A stretch of 64,000 nucleotides of DNA from Pedobacter ghigonis (lineage in GTDB: Bacteria > Bacteroidota > Bacteroidia > Sphingobacteriales > Sphingobacteriaceae), in contig NZ_CAESCM010000004.1 in the NCBI RefSeq assembly GCF_903166585.1, positions 186,001-250,000 on the forward strand. The letters run 5' to 3'. The notes under the pieces are model-generated. The model had not been told where the DNA came from. It ran no database searches and was given only the letters and a program-made list of their open reading frames with translations. How positions within the stretch are numbered: the stretch's first letter is position 1; every line of letters begins with the position of its first letter. Positions 28,701 through 36,606 of this stretch are shown here, piece by piece. The position numbers and the translations under genes were made by a program.

Positions 28701-29009
28701 ACAACGTTATGGACACCTACCGGAGGAAACTATGCCTTAACCTCTTACGCAGTTGAAAGTGGCTCTTTTTTAAGAATCAGCAATGTAACTCTAGGCTATA
28801 GCTTACCCCAAAGCATGATCAAGAAAACCGGCTTCATTTCAAAACTAAGGGTATACGGAACGGTTAACAACCTATACACCATAACAGGTTATACCGGTTA
28901 CGATCCGGAAGCCAATACACGCCGTTCAAATCCGCTTACACCGGGTATTGATTATGCAGCATACCCACGTAGCAGATACATTCTGGCTGGTATTAACATG
29001 GTATTTTAA
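25779..29009 (+). CDS. SusC/RagA TonB-linked outer membrane protein (pectin locus)
   Basis: The 1076-residue protein has a signal peptide (about 1-21, AQAQ). A carboxypeptidase-regulatory/CnaB-like domain (about 24-105) follows, with the TDANGNYKISIPG loop. A plug domain (about 115-230) has KVRGGSSLTGDNSPLYIVDG and GSRGANGVVIITTKSG, and the C-terminal barrel ends with an aromatic residue. There is no STN domain, so it is not FecI-FecR controlled. Control by the adjacent LacI-type regulator is likely. It forms the import channel beneath SusD, which follows after 17 bp. Confidence 0.95.
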   Translation: MSRVLLFLALFSFFGLSVAQAQNRQLTGTVKDKSDGQPLTGVSVSVKDSKTGTSTDANGNYKISIPGKGATLIFTYVGYKTRNVTVGDQSKMDITLEEDANTLQEVTVNIGYGSVRKEALTGSVSSVTGKDIDQFPVSTAAQALAGKLAGVSVTTTEGSPGAEIVIKVRGGSSLTGDNSPLYIVDGIQVENALSILSPNEIQSIDVLKDVASTSIYGSRGANGVVIITTKSGKKGRPIVSFDAYAGARQIVNELDVMNPYEFVKYQYELYNNNTSQDVKDTFTKKYGTFEDLDIYKNIPNIDWQDKVFGRQAWSNTEVLNLAGGTSKTTYNVSVNNTKEDGIMLNSGFRRTFASMRLDHKFSDKFRVGLNARYSRQRVDGVGTTSTGSQGTNRLRNSVRYQPYSGGSDSGDLFDADYLTTGLTNPITLANQELKYDYRNDLITSGYVQYSILKNLTIKSTVGYNRTNRHVNVFNGPVSNVARNNAGLPAIQLDTVAQKSFINTNTINYKPNLGKDHSLDLLVGQEINMVDIDSRSTVLKFLPIDISAEDAFVSPAPANTIQDRPTSLISGTRQFSIFSRASYGFKNKYLATVNFRTDASSLFAAGKQWGYFPSAQVAWRVTEEKFVKDLDLNWLDNFKVRMSYGAAGNNRIGQDLFRTLFYLSSTTGGYAETDGSVSTGLISGTATGNILSNPNITWETNISKNLGIDIDLFKNKLSLNLDYYDNRTKNLLLNANVPQTTGYSTQQQNVGKTQNTGFELQLNYQAVKTKNFSYNTSFNISFNKNKIVELQNGVSSYITQSGWVNSLGDFKVEVGQPVGQFYGFISDGRYTVDDFTYVQNATTGAYTYTLKPTVANSRVLLGNRDPQPGDMKVQKLSSSSSMMIGDDDRTVLGTAQPKFTGGFNNQFAYKNFDLTVFVNFSYGSKVYNANKLEFTSQYNVKDNNLLAVMNERWQNFDANGVKVTDPTLLTAMNANTTLWTPTGGNYALTSYAVESGSFLRISNVTLGYSLPQSMIKKTGFISKLRVYGTVNNLYTITGYTGYDPEANTRRSNPLTPGIDYAAYPRSRYILAGINMVF

Positions 29010-29026
29010 CCTCAACATTAAAGAAA

Positions 29027-30871
29027 ATGAACAATAAATTTATAAAATCGGCTTTAATGGTAATTGCTGTTGGAGCATTGAGTATAACCACTTCCTGCAA
29101 AAAATATTTAGATGTACAATCGCCATCAACTTCATCACCTGATGTAGTTTTCGAAAGTACTGCAAACACCAATGCGGCCATTATAGCAGTGTATAACCGC
29201 TTATGTGGCGATAATGGTTATGGCAGTCGTATTTCGACCTTATTTGGCCTTACAGCCGATGATTTTAAAACCTCAGGAAGTTACAGCTCTTCGGACAGGA
29301 GAGGAATTAGTATGTACGGCGCAAGTTCGGATAATACGGATCTGATTAACCCATTTTTGCAATTGTATGCCGGCGTAGAGCGCGCCAATATCTGCATCAA
29401 CTTTATTCCGGCATCTAAACTTTATGCCAATGGATCTGATGACGAAAAAGCCACTATGAAACGCTACTACGGCGAAGCCCTGGCTTTAAGAGCACAGTTT
29501 CTTTATGAACTGATCCGCAACTGGGGTGATGTACCGGTATCATTCGTGCCATCGGCCGATGCAGAAACTTTGTACGGAGCAAATGTAGACCGCAATAAAA
29601 CCTACGATCAGATTATTGCCGATTTAAAAATGGCCGAAGATTTAGTGCCCTGGAGAAGTGGCATTACCGAATATGGCAGTTTCCGCTTTACAAAAGGAGC
29701 AATTAAAGGTTTAAGGGCACGTATTGCATTGGCCAGAGGAGGTTACTCTTTAAGATCGGCCAGCCACACCATGGAGCGCAGTGCCGATTACTTGACTTAT
29801 TATAAAATTGCTTTGGATGAGTGCCTGGATTTAATGAACCACCGTTCGGAACATAATATCAATCCTGTTTACGAAAATGTATTTAAAACCTTGCATACCA
29901 CTACCCGTTACGATGATGCCCACGAACTGATGTTCGAGGTGGCTGCCTTTGGTGGTAATGCCGCTACAGATAGTAAGCTGGGTTATTATAACGGTATCCG
30001 CTTTAACTCTGCCTCTACTTTCGGTTCGGGCGGTGGCGGTATGAATGCTATTCCAACTTATTTTTATGAGTTCGATGTTACGAAAGATTGCCGCAGGGAC
30101 GTTACCATTGGCGTTTTTGAAATTACGGCAACTTCGAAAAAAATCATCAATACTTTGTTTAACATGACGGATGGAAAATTCCGTAAATCTTGGACAACCT
30201 TTAACGGCTCATCTGCAGCACAGAATTTTTCGATTAACTGGCCAATTTTACGCTTTTCAGATGTACTGCTCATGTACGCCGAAGCCGATAACGAAATTAA
30301 CAATGCACCTTCTGCAGCAGCAATTAACGCATTGCAGGAAGTACAAAAAAGGGCTTATGCGGGTTTCGAAAGTCAAATTCCGGTAACTCCAACCGATAAA
30401 GCGGGCTTTTTTAATGCAATTGTTAAAGAACGTTTGCTTGAATTTGGTGGCGAGGGCATCCGCAAGTATGATTTAATCCGTTGGAATTTACTGGCCAGCA
30501 AATTTGACGAAACCCGCACCAAAATCCGTGCTTTAATTGCCGGCACGGGCGATTATGCCAGCGTACCCAATTACATTTATGCTAAAGAAGGCAATTATTT
30601 ACTGGGAACCAGTGTAAACGAAGTGGCAACGCTTGATCTTTACGGTGGCGTTCCGAACAACGTATTTGCTTCGCCGGGTTTAAATACTTCTTCAGCCCCA
30701 ACAGGTTACACCACCAAAAACTGGAGAAAAGCGGTAACAGAAGAAAACTCGATCACCAGTACATCAACCGGTATTGCCTTTTACTTCGAAGCAAACAAAA
30801 AGGAACTTTTCCCATACCCAAAAACTACTTTAATTGAAAATCCAAGCATGGTTCAAAACTTTGGCTATTAA
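29027..30871 (+). CDS. SusD/RagB-family nutrient-binding lipoprotein (pectin locus)
   Basis: The 614-residue lipoprotein has a lipobox ITTSC (Cys about 25) and an N-terminal SusD block (KYLDVQSPS, ANTNAAIIAVYNRL). The tetratricopeptide-like core includes GEALALRAQFLYELIRNWGDVP, and the C-terminal part has LLMYAEADNEINN and KERLLEFGGEGIRKYDLIRW. It captures oligosaccharides at the cell surface for the SusC channel. The gene follows susC by 17 bp and slightly overlaps an upstream frame of the next gene. Confidence 0.95.
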   Translation: MNNKFIKSALMVIAVGALSITTSCKKYLDVQSPSTSSPDVVFESTANTNAAIIAVYNRLCGDNGYGSRISTLFGLTADDFKTSGSYSSSDRRGISMYGASSDNTDLINPFLQLYAGVERANICINFIPASKLYANGSDDEKATMKRYYGEALALRAQFLYELIRNWGDVPVSFVPSADAETLYGANVDRNKTYDQIIADLKMAEDLVPWRSGITEYGSFRFTKGAIKGLRARIALARGGYSLRSASHTMERSADYLTYYKIALDECLDLMNHRSEHNINPVYENVFKTLHTTTRYDDAHELMFEVAAFGGNAATDSKLGYYNGIRFNSASTFGSGGGGMNAIPTYFYEFDVTKDCRRDVTIGVFEITATSKKIINTLFNMTDGKFRKSWTTFNGSSAAQNFSINWPILRFSDVLLMYAEADNEINNAPSAAAINALQEVQKRAYAGFESQIPVTPTDKAGFFNAIVKERLLEFGGEGIRKYDLIRWNLLASKFDETRTKIRALIAGTGDYASVPNYIYAKEGNYLLGTSVNEVATLDLYGGVPNNVFASPGLNTSSAPTGYTTKNWRKAVTEENSITSTSTGIAFYFEANKKELFPYPKTTLIENPSMVQNFGY

Positions 30872-30881
30872 TACAGGTATT

Positions 30882-32534
30882 ATGAAAAAAATTATAGATC
30901 AACTGGGGTTTAAACTAATTATTTTATCACTGATGGCGCTGGCCGTTTCTTCTTGTAAAAAAGAAGATGATGTGCCTGCTGAACCGGCCAGGATATTTAA
31001 ACCCAGCGATGTTAAAATTACTGCCGGCGAAACTTCGGCCAAATTAACCTGGACCTTACCGCTAATGTCGACCGGGAAAGCGCTGAAATACAGCATCGAC
31101 TTTTCAACAGATTCATTATTCGCAACGGTAAATTACACCACTACCGCCGATACAGCTGGCGTAACTGTTACAGAAGATAATCTGGCGGTTAGAACAAAAT
31201 ATTATGCAAGGGTAAAGGCCAATGCCACCGAAACTCAGCCCGAATCGAAATACGTGCGTAGCAGTGCCTTTCAGTTAACCGGCATTCAATTGTTTGCAGC
31301 GATACGGGACAACGAAATTAAAGAAACTACGGCCAAACTGTATTTTACCAAAACAGCAGGCTTAACCAGCATTGTATTAACCCCGGCCACAGGTGCCGCG
31401 GTTACTGCTTCGTTAAGCAACAGTGAGGCCACTGTTGATGGTTTTAAAGCCATAACAGGCTTAACGGCAGGCACAAAATATACTGCAGAGCTTTTTGCGG
31501 GCACTAAAAGTAAGGGGCTGGTTACCTTTAACACATTAGCTCCTACAGTTTATACCGTAAAATTAAACCCTGGCGATGACCTCGCAGCAGCCATTGCCAG
31601 TGCCGCGAATGGTGCAGTAATCGGATTAAACCCGGGCACTTACAATATATCGGCCGCCAGTACATTCATCACCCAAAAAACCATTACCCTCAAATCTACC
31701 TCGGGCGAACCAAAAGATACCAAAGTAAATTACAAGGAATTCGATATTGAAGGTACCGGAGCGGGGGTAACATTCTCGGGCATCGAATTTGACGGAACCG
31801 CCGGTGCATCACTATATTTTATCAACTTTATTGGCTCACAGGCTTCAAATGGTGCAGCAGCAACCTTTACCAACGTGGTTGTTGATAATTGTGTTGTGCA
31901 TGGCTCTACTACTTCGTTTTTACGTGGCGACAGGGGAACGGCAGCCCGCGATTTCAAAATAACTGCGATTACCGTTAATAATTCTATTGTTTACGATATG
32001 GGAGCCAATGGTTCTTCGGCCTATTACACCTTCCATGTAAACAAAATGCAGTTTAATACGTTAACGGTATCGAAATCTACTTTTTACAATGCAGGTCCGG
32101 GTTTGGTAACAGCTAGTACAACTTATGCCGGCGATGTTATCCCAACAGTTGCCATTACCAACTCTACCTTTAATGGTTTTGGCGGAAATGCGAAATACGC
32201 TTTATTAGATGCGAGCGCAAACCCGATTAACTTTACAATCCTTAACAGCATAATGGCGAATACTCCAAAATCAGGTACCGTTAATGCCGCTGCCATCAGG
32301 GGAACGGGTGCAGGCAGCACCTTAAAAATTTCGAACAGCAATTACTTTAATTTATTTAGCGCCTTAACCGGCGGTACTGCTTTAACTTTTGGTACCGCGA
32401 CACTGGCCAGTAACCAAAGTATCAATACCGGCTGGACGGCAACCACGACTGATTTTACGCTTCAGGCGAGTTCTGTTTTAAGAACTGCCGGAAGTACAGG
32501 CGGGCCAATTGGCGATCCGCGCTGGACATATTAA
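30882..32534 (+). CDS. surface lipoprotein with fibronectin-III-like and beta-helix domains (DUF5123/DUF4957 type)
   Basis: I start at 30882 (MKKIIDQLG), after the SusD stop codon. The 550-residue lipoprotein has Cys in SSCKK (about 25). A fibronectin type III-like domain (about 35-130) and a second such region (about 135-225) follow. The rest is a right-handed beta-helix (about 235-550) with repeated TFTNVVVDNC-, FKITAITVNNS-like turns. Proteins of this layout occur in pectin loci and are thought to bind pectin at the surface. No obvious catalytic site of a lyase is seen, so binding is more likely than cleavage. Confidence 0.75.
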   Translation: MKKIIDQLGFKLIILSLMALAVSSCKKEDDVPAEPARIFKPSDVKITAGETSAKLTWTLPLMSTGKALKYSIDFSTDSLFATVNYTTTADTAGVTVTEDNLAVRTKYYARVKANATETQPESKYVRSSAFQLTGIQLFAAIRDNEIKETTAKLYFTKTAGLTSIVLTPATGAAVTASLSNSEATVDGFKAITGLTAGTKYTAELFAGTKSKGLVTFNTLAPTVYTVKLNPGDDLAAAIASAANGAVIGLNPGTYNISAASTFITQKTITLKSTSGEPKDTKVNYKEFDIEGTGAGVTFSGIEFDGTAGASLYFINFIGSQASNGAAATFTNVVVDNCVVHGSTTSFLRGDRGTAARDFKITAITVNNSIVYDMGANGSSAYYTFHVNKMQFNTLTVSKSTFYNAGPGLVTASTTYAGDVIPTVAITNSTFNGFGGNAKYALLDASANPINFTILNSIMANTPKSGTVNAAAIRGTGAGSTLKISNSNYFNLFSALTGGTALTFGTATLASNQSINTGWTATTTDFTLQASSVLRTAGSTGGPIGDPRWTY

Positions 32535-32542
32535 TTATTTTT

Positions 32543-32571
32543 AAAGGGCAGGCTTACATCTGCCCTTTTTT
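32543..32571 (+). terminator. intrinsic terminator in the pectin locus
   Basis: GGGCAG (32546-32551) pairs with CTGCCC (32560-32565), followed by a run of T. It lies between the beta-helix gene and the CE8 gene, so it could partly insulate the esterase genes from the susCD transcript. Confidence 0.8.
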
Positions 32572-32586
32572 ATTGAAATTTATAGC

Positions 32587-33627
32587 ATGGCACCAACCGA
32601 TCGAATGACGAAACCAACCTTGATCCACTTAGCTTTTACCATCCTTTTTTGCATCGGCTTAATCCCCCAAATCCATGCACAAGACCCCAAATATCCCGCT
32701 ACCCTTACCGTTTCGAAAGATGGCAGCGGAAATTATAGCACCATACAGGAAGCTGTAAACTCAGTGCGCGATTTAGGCGAACAGGAAGTTAAAATTTATG
32801 TCAAAAACGGCATCTATAAAGAAAAGCTGATTATTCCCTCCTGGAAAATCAAAATTGCTATTATTGGCGAAAGTGCCGAAAATACCATCATCACCAACGA
32901 TGACTATTCTGGCAAAGACTATCCCACAGGTAAAGATGCTTTTGGCAACACCAAATTCAGCACTTATACTTCATTTACAGTGTTGGTTCAGGGCAATGAT
33001 GTAAAGCTCGAAAATTTAACCATCATAAATGCTGCAGGCCGCGTTGGGCAGGCAGTTGCGCTACACGTAGAAGGCGATCGTTTTGTAGCCAAAAACTGCA
33101 GGCTTTCGGGCAACCAGGATACGCTGTATGCCGCTATCGAGAATAGCCGCCAATACTATCAAAACTGCTACATAGAAGGCTCTACCGATTTTATTTTTGG
33201 CAAGGCTACCGTTGTTTTTGAGCACTGCACCATTAAAAGTTTAACCGATTCTTATGTTACGGCTGCTTCTACCTCAGCAAACCAACCCTTTGGCTTCGTT
33301 TTTATGCATTGTAAAATCATTGCCGAGCCGGCTGTAACAAAAGCTTACCTTGGCCGGCCATGGCGACCTTATGCCAAAACCGTTTTTATGCATTGCGATT
33401 TAGGCAAACATATTCTGCCGGTTGGCTGGAACCCATGGAAAGGCGACAAGATGTTTCCGGATAAAGAGAAAACTGTGTTTTACGCAGAATACCAAAATAC
33501 CGGTGCAGGAGCATCGCCCAAAACACGCTTAGACTGGACAACACAGCTTAGCGATAAAGCCGCAAAAAATTATACCCTTAAAAATATCCTGGGCGGAGCC
33601 GACAAATGGAACCCCACAGTTAATTAG
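32587..33627 (+). CDS. pectinesterase (CE8 pectin methylesterase)
   Basis: The 346-residue product is exported (hydrophobic signal ending IHAQ near 32). An internal ATG at residue 7 is an equally good start. The CE8 beta-helix shows the catalytic segments GNQDTLYA (Gln/Asp), STDFIFGKA (catalytic Asp) and YLGRPWRPYAKTVFM (LGRPW). It removes methyl esters from homogalacturonan, leaving free galacturonate. It overlaps the next gene's upstream frame and sits next to CE12, so the two work in sequence on pectin. Confidence 0.93.
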   Translation: MAPTDRMTKPTLIHLAFTILFCIGLIPQIHAQDPKYPATLTVSKDGSGNYSTIQEAVNSVRDLGEQEVKIYVKNGIYKEKLIIPSWKIKIAIIGESAENTIITNDDYSGKDYPTGKDAFGNTKFSTYTSFTVLVQGNDVKLENLTIINAAGRVGQAVALHVEGDRFVAKNCRLSGNQDTLYAAIENSRQYYQNCYIEGSTDFIFGKATVVFEHCTIKSLTDSYVTAASTSANQPFGFVFMHCKIIAEPAVTKAYLGRPWRPYAKTVFMHCDLGKHILPVGWNPWKGDKMFPDKEKTVFYAEYQNTGAGASPKTRLDWTTQLSDKAAKNYTLKNILGGADKWNPTVN

Positions 33628-33638
33628 TGAATATCAAT

Positions 33639-34379
33639 ATGAAAAATAAGTTTTACCTGGCATTTGCACTGGCAGCATTAACAGCTACCTTATCATTTAC
33701 TTTCATTCAAAAGAAAACTACGCTGTACATAATAGGCGATTCTACTGCAGCCAATAAAGATCCCAAAACCTATCCAGAAACCGGTTGGGGAATGGCATTA
33801 CAAGCATTTTTTAAATCAGATGTTACCGTTGATAACCGCGCGCTGAACGGGAGAAGCACTAAATCTTTCCGAGCAGAGAAACGCTGGGACCCTATTTTAG
33901 CACAACTGAACCCCGGCGATTACGTTTTTATAGAATTTGGGCACAACGACGAAAAAGTAGATAAACCTACAGTAGGGGTTTCGCTGGCCGATTTTAAAAC
34001 CAACCTGATTAACTATGTAAAAGAAACCAGGAGCAAAAAAGCTTTACCTGTATTGCTTACTCCCATTTCGAGAAGGAGTTTTAAAAATGGTGTGTTAATC
34101 GATTCGCACGGCGATTACCCACGCATCACGCGCCAGGTGGCCGACTCGCTGCAAGTGCCATTAATTGATATGCTGGTTAAAACCGAGAGCTTGTTAAACC
34201 GTTTAGGGGAGGAACCTTCTGTTAAACTATTTAACCATGTTGATTCCGGAAATGTGAATTATCCAAACGGGAAGAAAGACAATACACATTTAAGTCCGGA
34301 GGGGGCCAAACAAGTTGCAGGTTTAGTAGTAAAAGGCATCAAAGAGCTAAAATTAGATCTGGCCAAAAAACTTAAATAA
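33639..34379 (+). CDS. rhamnogalacturonan acetylesterase (CE12, SGNH hydrolase)
   Basis: I choose ATG 33639 (246 residues). An in-frame GTG at 33627 overlaps the CE8 stop. After a signal segment (about 1-20), SGNH motifs appear: IIGDSTAANKDP (catalytic Ser), the ALNGRST block, EFGHNDEK (Gly/Asn) and NTHLSPEGA (Asp/His near the C-terminus). It removes acetyl groups from rhamnogalacturonan. The exact acetyl position is not shown by sequence. No lyase or GH28 is in the same locus. Confidence 0.9.
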   Translation: MKNKFYLAFALAALTATLSFTFIQKKTTLYIIGDSTAANKDPKTYPETGWGMALQAFFKSDVTVDNRALNGRSTKSFRAEKRWDPILAQLNPGDYVFIEFGHNDEKVDKPTVGVSLADFKTNLINYVKETRSKKALPVLLTPISRRSFKNGVLIDSHGDYPRITRQVADSLQVPLIDMLVKTESLLNRLGEEPSVKLFNHVDSGNVNYPNGKKDNTHLSPEGAKQVAGLVVKGIKELKLDLAKKLK

Positions 34380-34419
34380 GCGATTACCGGCAATTATAGC
34401 GACCAAAATTGGTAATCGC
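34380..34419 (+). other. stable stem-loop directly after the CE12 stop codon
   Basis: GCGATTACC (34380-34388) and GGTAATCGC (34411-34419) are perfectly complementary, with a 22-nt loop. It starts at the base after the stop codon. No T run follows, so it may protect the mRNA 3' end or be a weak terminator. Confidence 0.55.
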
Positions 34420-34460
34420 AGCGTTAAAATAAAAGATCAGTACAGGGCGCTAAAAATATA

Positions 34461-35444
34461 ATGGTTAATATTGCAGCAATGAATACCGGTTTATACAATC
34501 CTTTCCAAAACTTCGATTTTTTATATAAAATCTGCTTTTTAAGTGGTAAAACCTTTAACACGTCAGTTGAGCAGGTGCCATTAATTCCAAAATGGTTACT
34601 GGCGCAGGCAGGTTTAAGCGGCGAAGAGCAAATTCAGTTTTTGGATGAGAGTATCCGCTCATACAATACATTGGTTATTCCGGTTAACAGTGAGGTAAAC
34701 GAGCAGTTTTTAAACCCACTTGAGGCTAAAATAGAAGCAGCCTTTGCAAAAGGTTATGCTGCTGTTTCGGAACTGCCTGAGCTGGATTTATTTAACTGGA
34801 TTGGTAAATTTTTATATGGCTTTGTTTACATCGAAATGCATGCTGCCCTGCGTAAGGAGATGACCTCCGATGGCTTAAACATGTCGCAATCTTTAATGAT
34901 GAAATTTGCCAACCTGAATTTCATGATGCAAAATTTGTATACCAGTCTGGAATTTGAAGATTTTACGCCCTGGTCTATCACTGTGGTTAAACTCGAAAAC
35001 GGAGAAACCCCATTCAGTTTCCGCGATGAGATAAATACCCTTACTTTTTCGTTAAAGATGAAAGATTTCGGGATTATTGCCTGCTTGCAGGATAATGGCA
35101 CCAACAAACGTTACCACCAGGAAATTGTGAACGAGATAGCCGGAAAAAGCTTAACAGCCGAACAGTTTGAAGAGGTTACAGCGCGTTTTTATTACTCGGC
35201 CTACCTGTTTAACCGCTTGCCCGAATATACCTTTATGCCGGTTGATGGCACCACCTATATTGAAGCCATGCCTTTACGTGGCAACATGAGCAAACCTTTG
35301 TTTGATGTTTGGCAACACAAGGTTTATGCGCAGGTTTTAGAAAACTTTTGGAAACCCTGGGGTTATGTAGTGTTCGAAATTATAAAAAACCCTGAGCAGC
35401 CGATGAGCTTTTTCGAAAAGCCTTGTTTACCGAATGCAGGGTAG
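34461..35444 (+). CDS. conserved-looking hypothetical protein
   Basis: I do not recognise this family. The 327-residue product has no signal peptide or clear membrane span, and it is rich in Phe, Tyr and Trp. Strands and helices alternate (FNWIGKFLYGFVYIEMHAAL, FEDFTPWSITVVKLENGE). The end has the basic/aromatic segment FWKPWGYVVFEIIKNPEQP. An internal ATG at 34479 (MNTGLYNPF) is an alternative start. It follows the pectin locus but codes for a cytosolic-type protein, so it may be unrelated. A tandem repeat array lies downstream. Confidence 0.65.
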   Translation: MVNIAAMNTGLYNPFQNFDFLYKICFLSGKTFNTSVEQVPLIPKWLLAQAGLSGEEQIQFLDESIRSYNTLVIPVNSEVNEQFLNPLEAKIEAAFAKGYAAVSELPELDLFNWIGKFLYGFVYIEMHAALRKEMTSDGLNMSQSLMMKFANLNFMMQNLYTSLEFEDFTPWSITVVKLENGETPFSFRDEINTLTFSLKMKDFGIIACLQDNGTNKRYHQEIVNEIAGKSLTAEQFEEVTARFYYSAYLFNRLPEYTFMPVDGTTYIEAMPLRGNMSKPLFDVWQHKVYAQVLENFWKPWGYVVFEIIKNPEQPMSFFEKPCLPNAG

Positions 35445-35456
35445 GGAGCTTCTATT

Positions 35457-35985
35457 TTTTACCACAAAGGGCACAAAGAAAAAACACAGAGCGAGGAGTA
35501 TAATTTTAGTGATTAGGTCAGAATCAACGTCATTTTTCTCGGTATAAAACTCAGTGATCTCAGTGGTTAAAATTTATACGCAATTCCATCTCACATCATC
35601 CATCTTACATTTTACATCATCCATCTTACATCTCCCATCTTTTACCACAAAGGGCACAAAGGAAAACACAGAGCAAACAGAGCAAACAGAGTAGGAAGCA
35701 TAATTTTAGTGATTAGCTCAGAATCAACGTCATTTTTCTCGGTGTAAAACTCAGTGGTCTCAGTGGTTAAAATTTATACGCAATTCCATCTCACATCATC
35801 CATCTTACATTTTACATCATCCATCTTACATTTAACATCTTCCGTCTTTCATTTTCCCACAGATTAAACAGATAAACGCAGAACCAATGCCATTTTCTCG
35901 GTGTAAAACTCAGTGGTCTCGGTGGTTAAAATGTCTCCGCAATTCCATCTCACATCTTCCATTTTACATCATCTATCTAACATCT
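35457..35985. repeat. tandem intergenic repeat, period about 183 bp, two copies plus a partial third
   Basis: The unit begins ACCACAAAGGGCACAAAG (35461 and 35644, 183 bp apart). It continues through GTCATTTTTCTCGG, CTCAGTGGTTAAAATTTATACGC and CAATTCCATCTCACATC, then ends in CATCTTACATTTTACATC-type short repeats. A partial third copy starts near 35897 (CTCGGTGTAAAACTCAGTGG). Such sequence families are common between genes in this phylum. The array lies between the hypothetical gene and the rhomboid gene, and no gene is seen in it. Confidence 0.85.
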
Positions 35986-35987
35986 AT

Positions 35988-36602
35988 TTACCTCGATCCG
36001 GTCAGCAGCGTAAAGAAATTCTGCAATATACCCGGCACAAAAATAATGGTAAAAATTAAGCCGGTTAGAGCCCCAAAAAAGTGCGCATCGTGGTTAATGC
36101 CATCGCGCGAGTTTCTGGAAGCATAAGCACAATAAATGAGGTATATAATGCCAAATATCCAGGCGGGGATTCCGAAAGGAATAAACATGATATAAATTTT
36201 CGATACCGGGTTAAACAATATAAAGCTGAATAAAACAGAACTGATAGCACCAGAAGCACCCAAGCTATTGTAGTTAAAATGATCTTTATGTTTAAAAATG
36301 GTAGGCAAATCGCTTAAAATCAACGCCAGAAAATACAGCAATCCAAATTTAAAGCTGCCCAGTAGCTGTTCTAATGTAAAAGCAAATGCCACAAAGGTAA
36401 ACATGTTGAAAAACAGGTGCATCCAATCGGCATGTATAAGCCCGCTGGTAATTACCGTCCACACTTTATGCCCTTTTGATACACTGTAGGGATGCAACAT
36501 AAACTTGCCGTAAATGCTATGATCGTAAAAGGCGTAAAGGCTTGTAATAATCGTAAAAACAAAAATTAGCGAAGCAACAGGTGCTATATTGAAATATTCC
36601 AT
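35988..36602 (-). CDS. rhomboid family intramembrane serine protease
   Basis: The 204-residue protein has six hydrophobic segments. The catalytic Ser lies in NSLGASGAISSV (GASG) and the catalytic His in GINHDAHFFGALTG, and the family segment HADWMHLFFNMF precedes them. It cuts membrane proteins within the bilayer. Its substrate is not predictable from the sequence. It begins five bases after the M14 carboxypeptidase gene's stop codon on the same strand, so it is probably co-transcribed. Confidence 0.9.
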   Translation of the reverse strand: MEYFNIAPVASLIFVFTIITSLYAFYDHSIYGKFMLHPYSVSKGHKVWTVITSGLIHADWMHLFFNMFTFVAFAFTLEQLLGSFKFGLLYFLALILSDLPTIFKHKDHFNYNSLGASGAISSVLFSFILFNPVSKIYIMFIPFGIPAWIFGIIYLIYCAYASRNSRDGINHDAHFFGALTGLIFTIIFVPGILQNFFTLLTGSR

Positions 36603-36606
36603 CGGG

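Noticed and set aside
35457..35985. CRISPR array
   Set aside because: The repeated unit is about 183 bp, with two and a partial copy, and short internal repeats. No cas gene is near.
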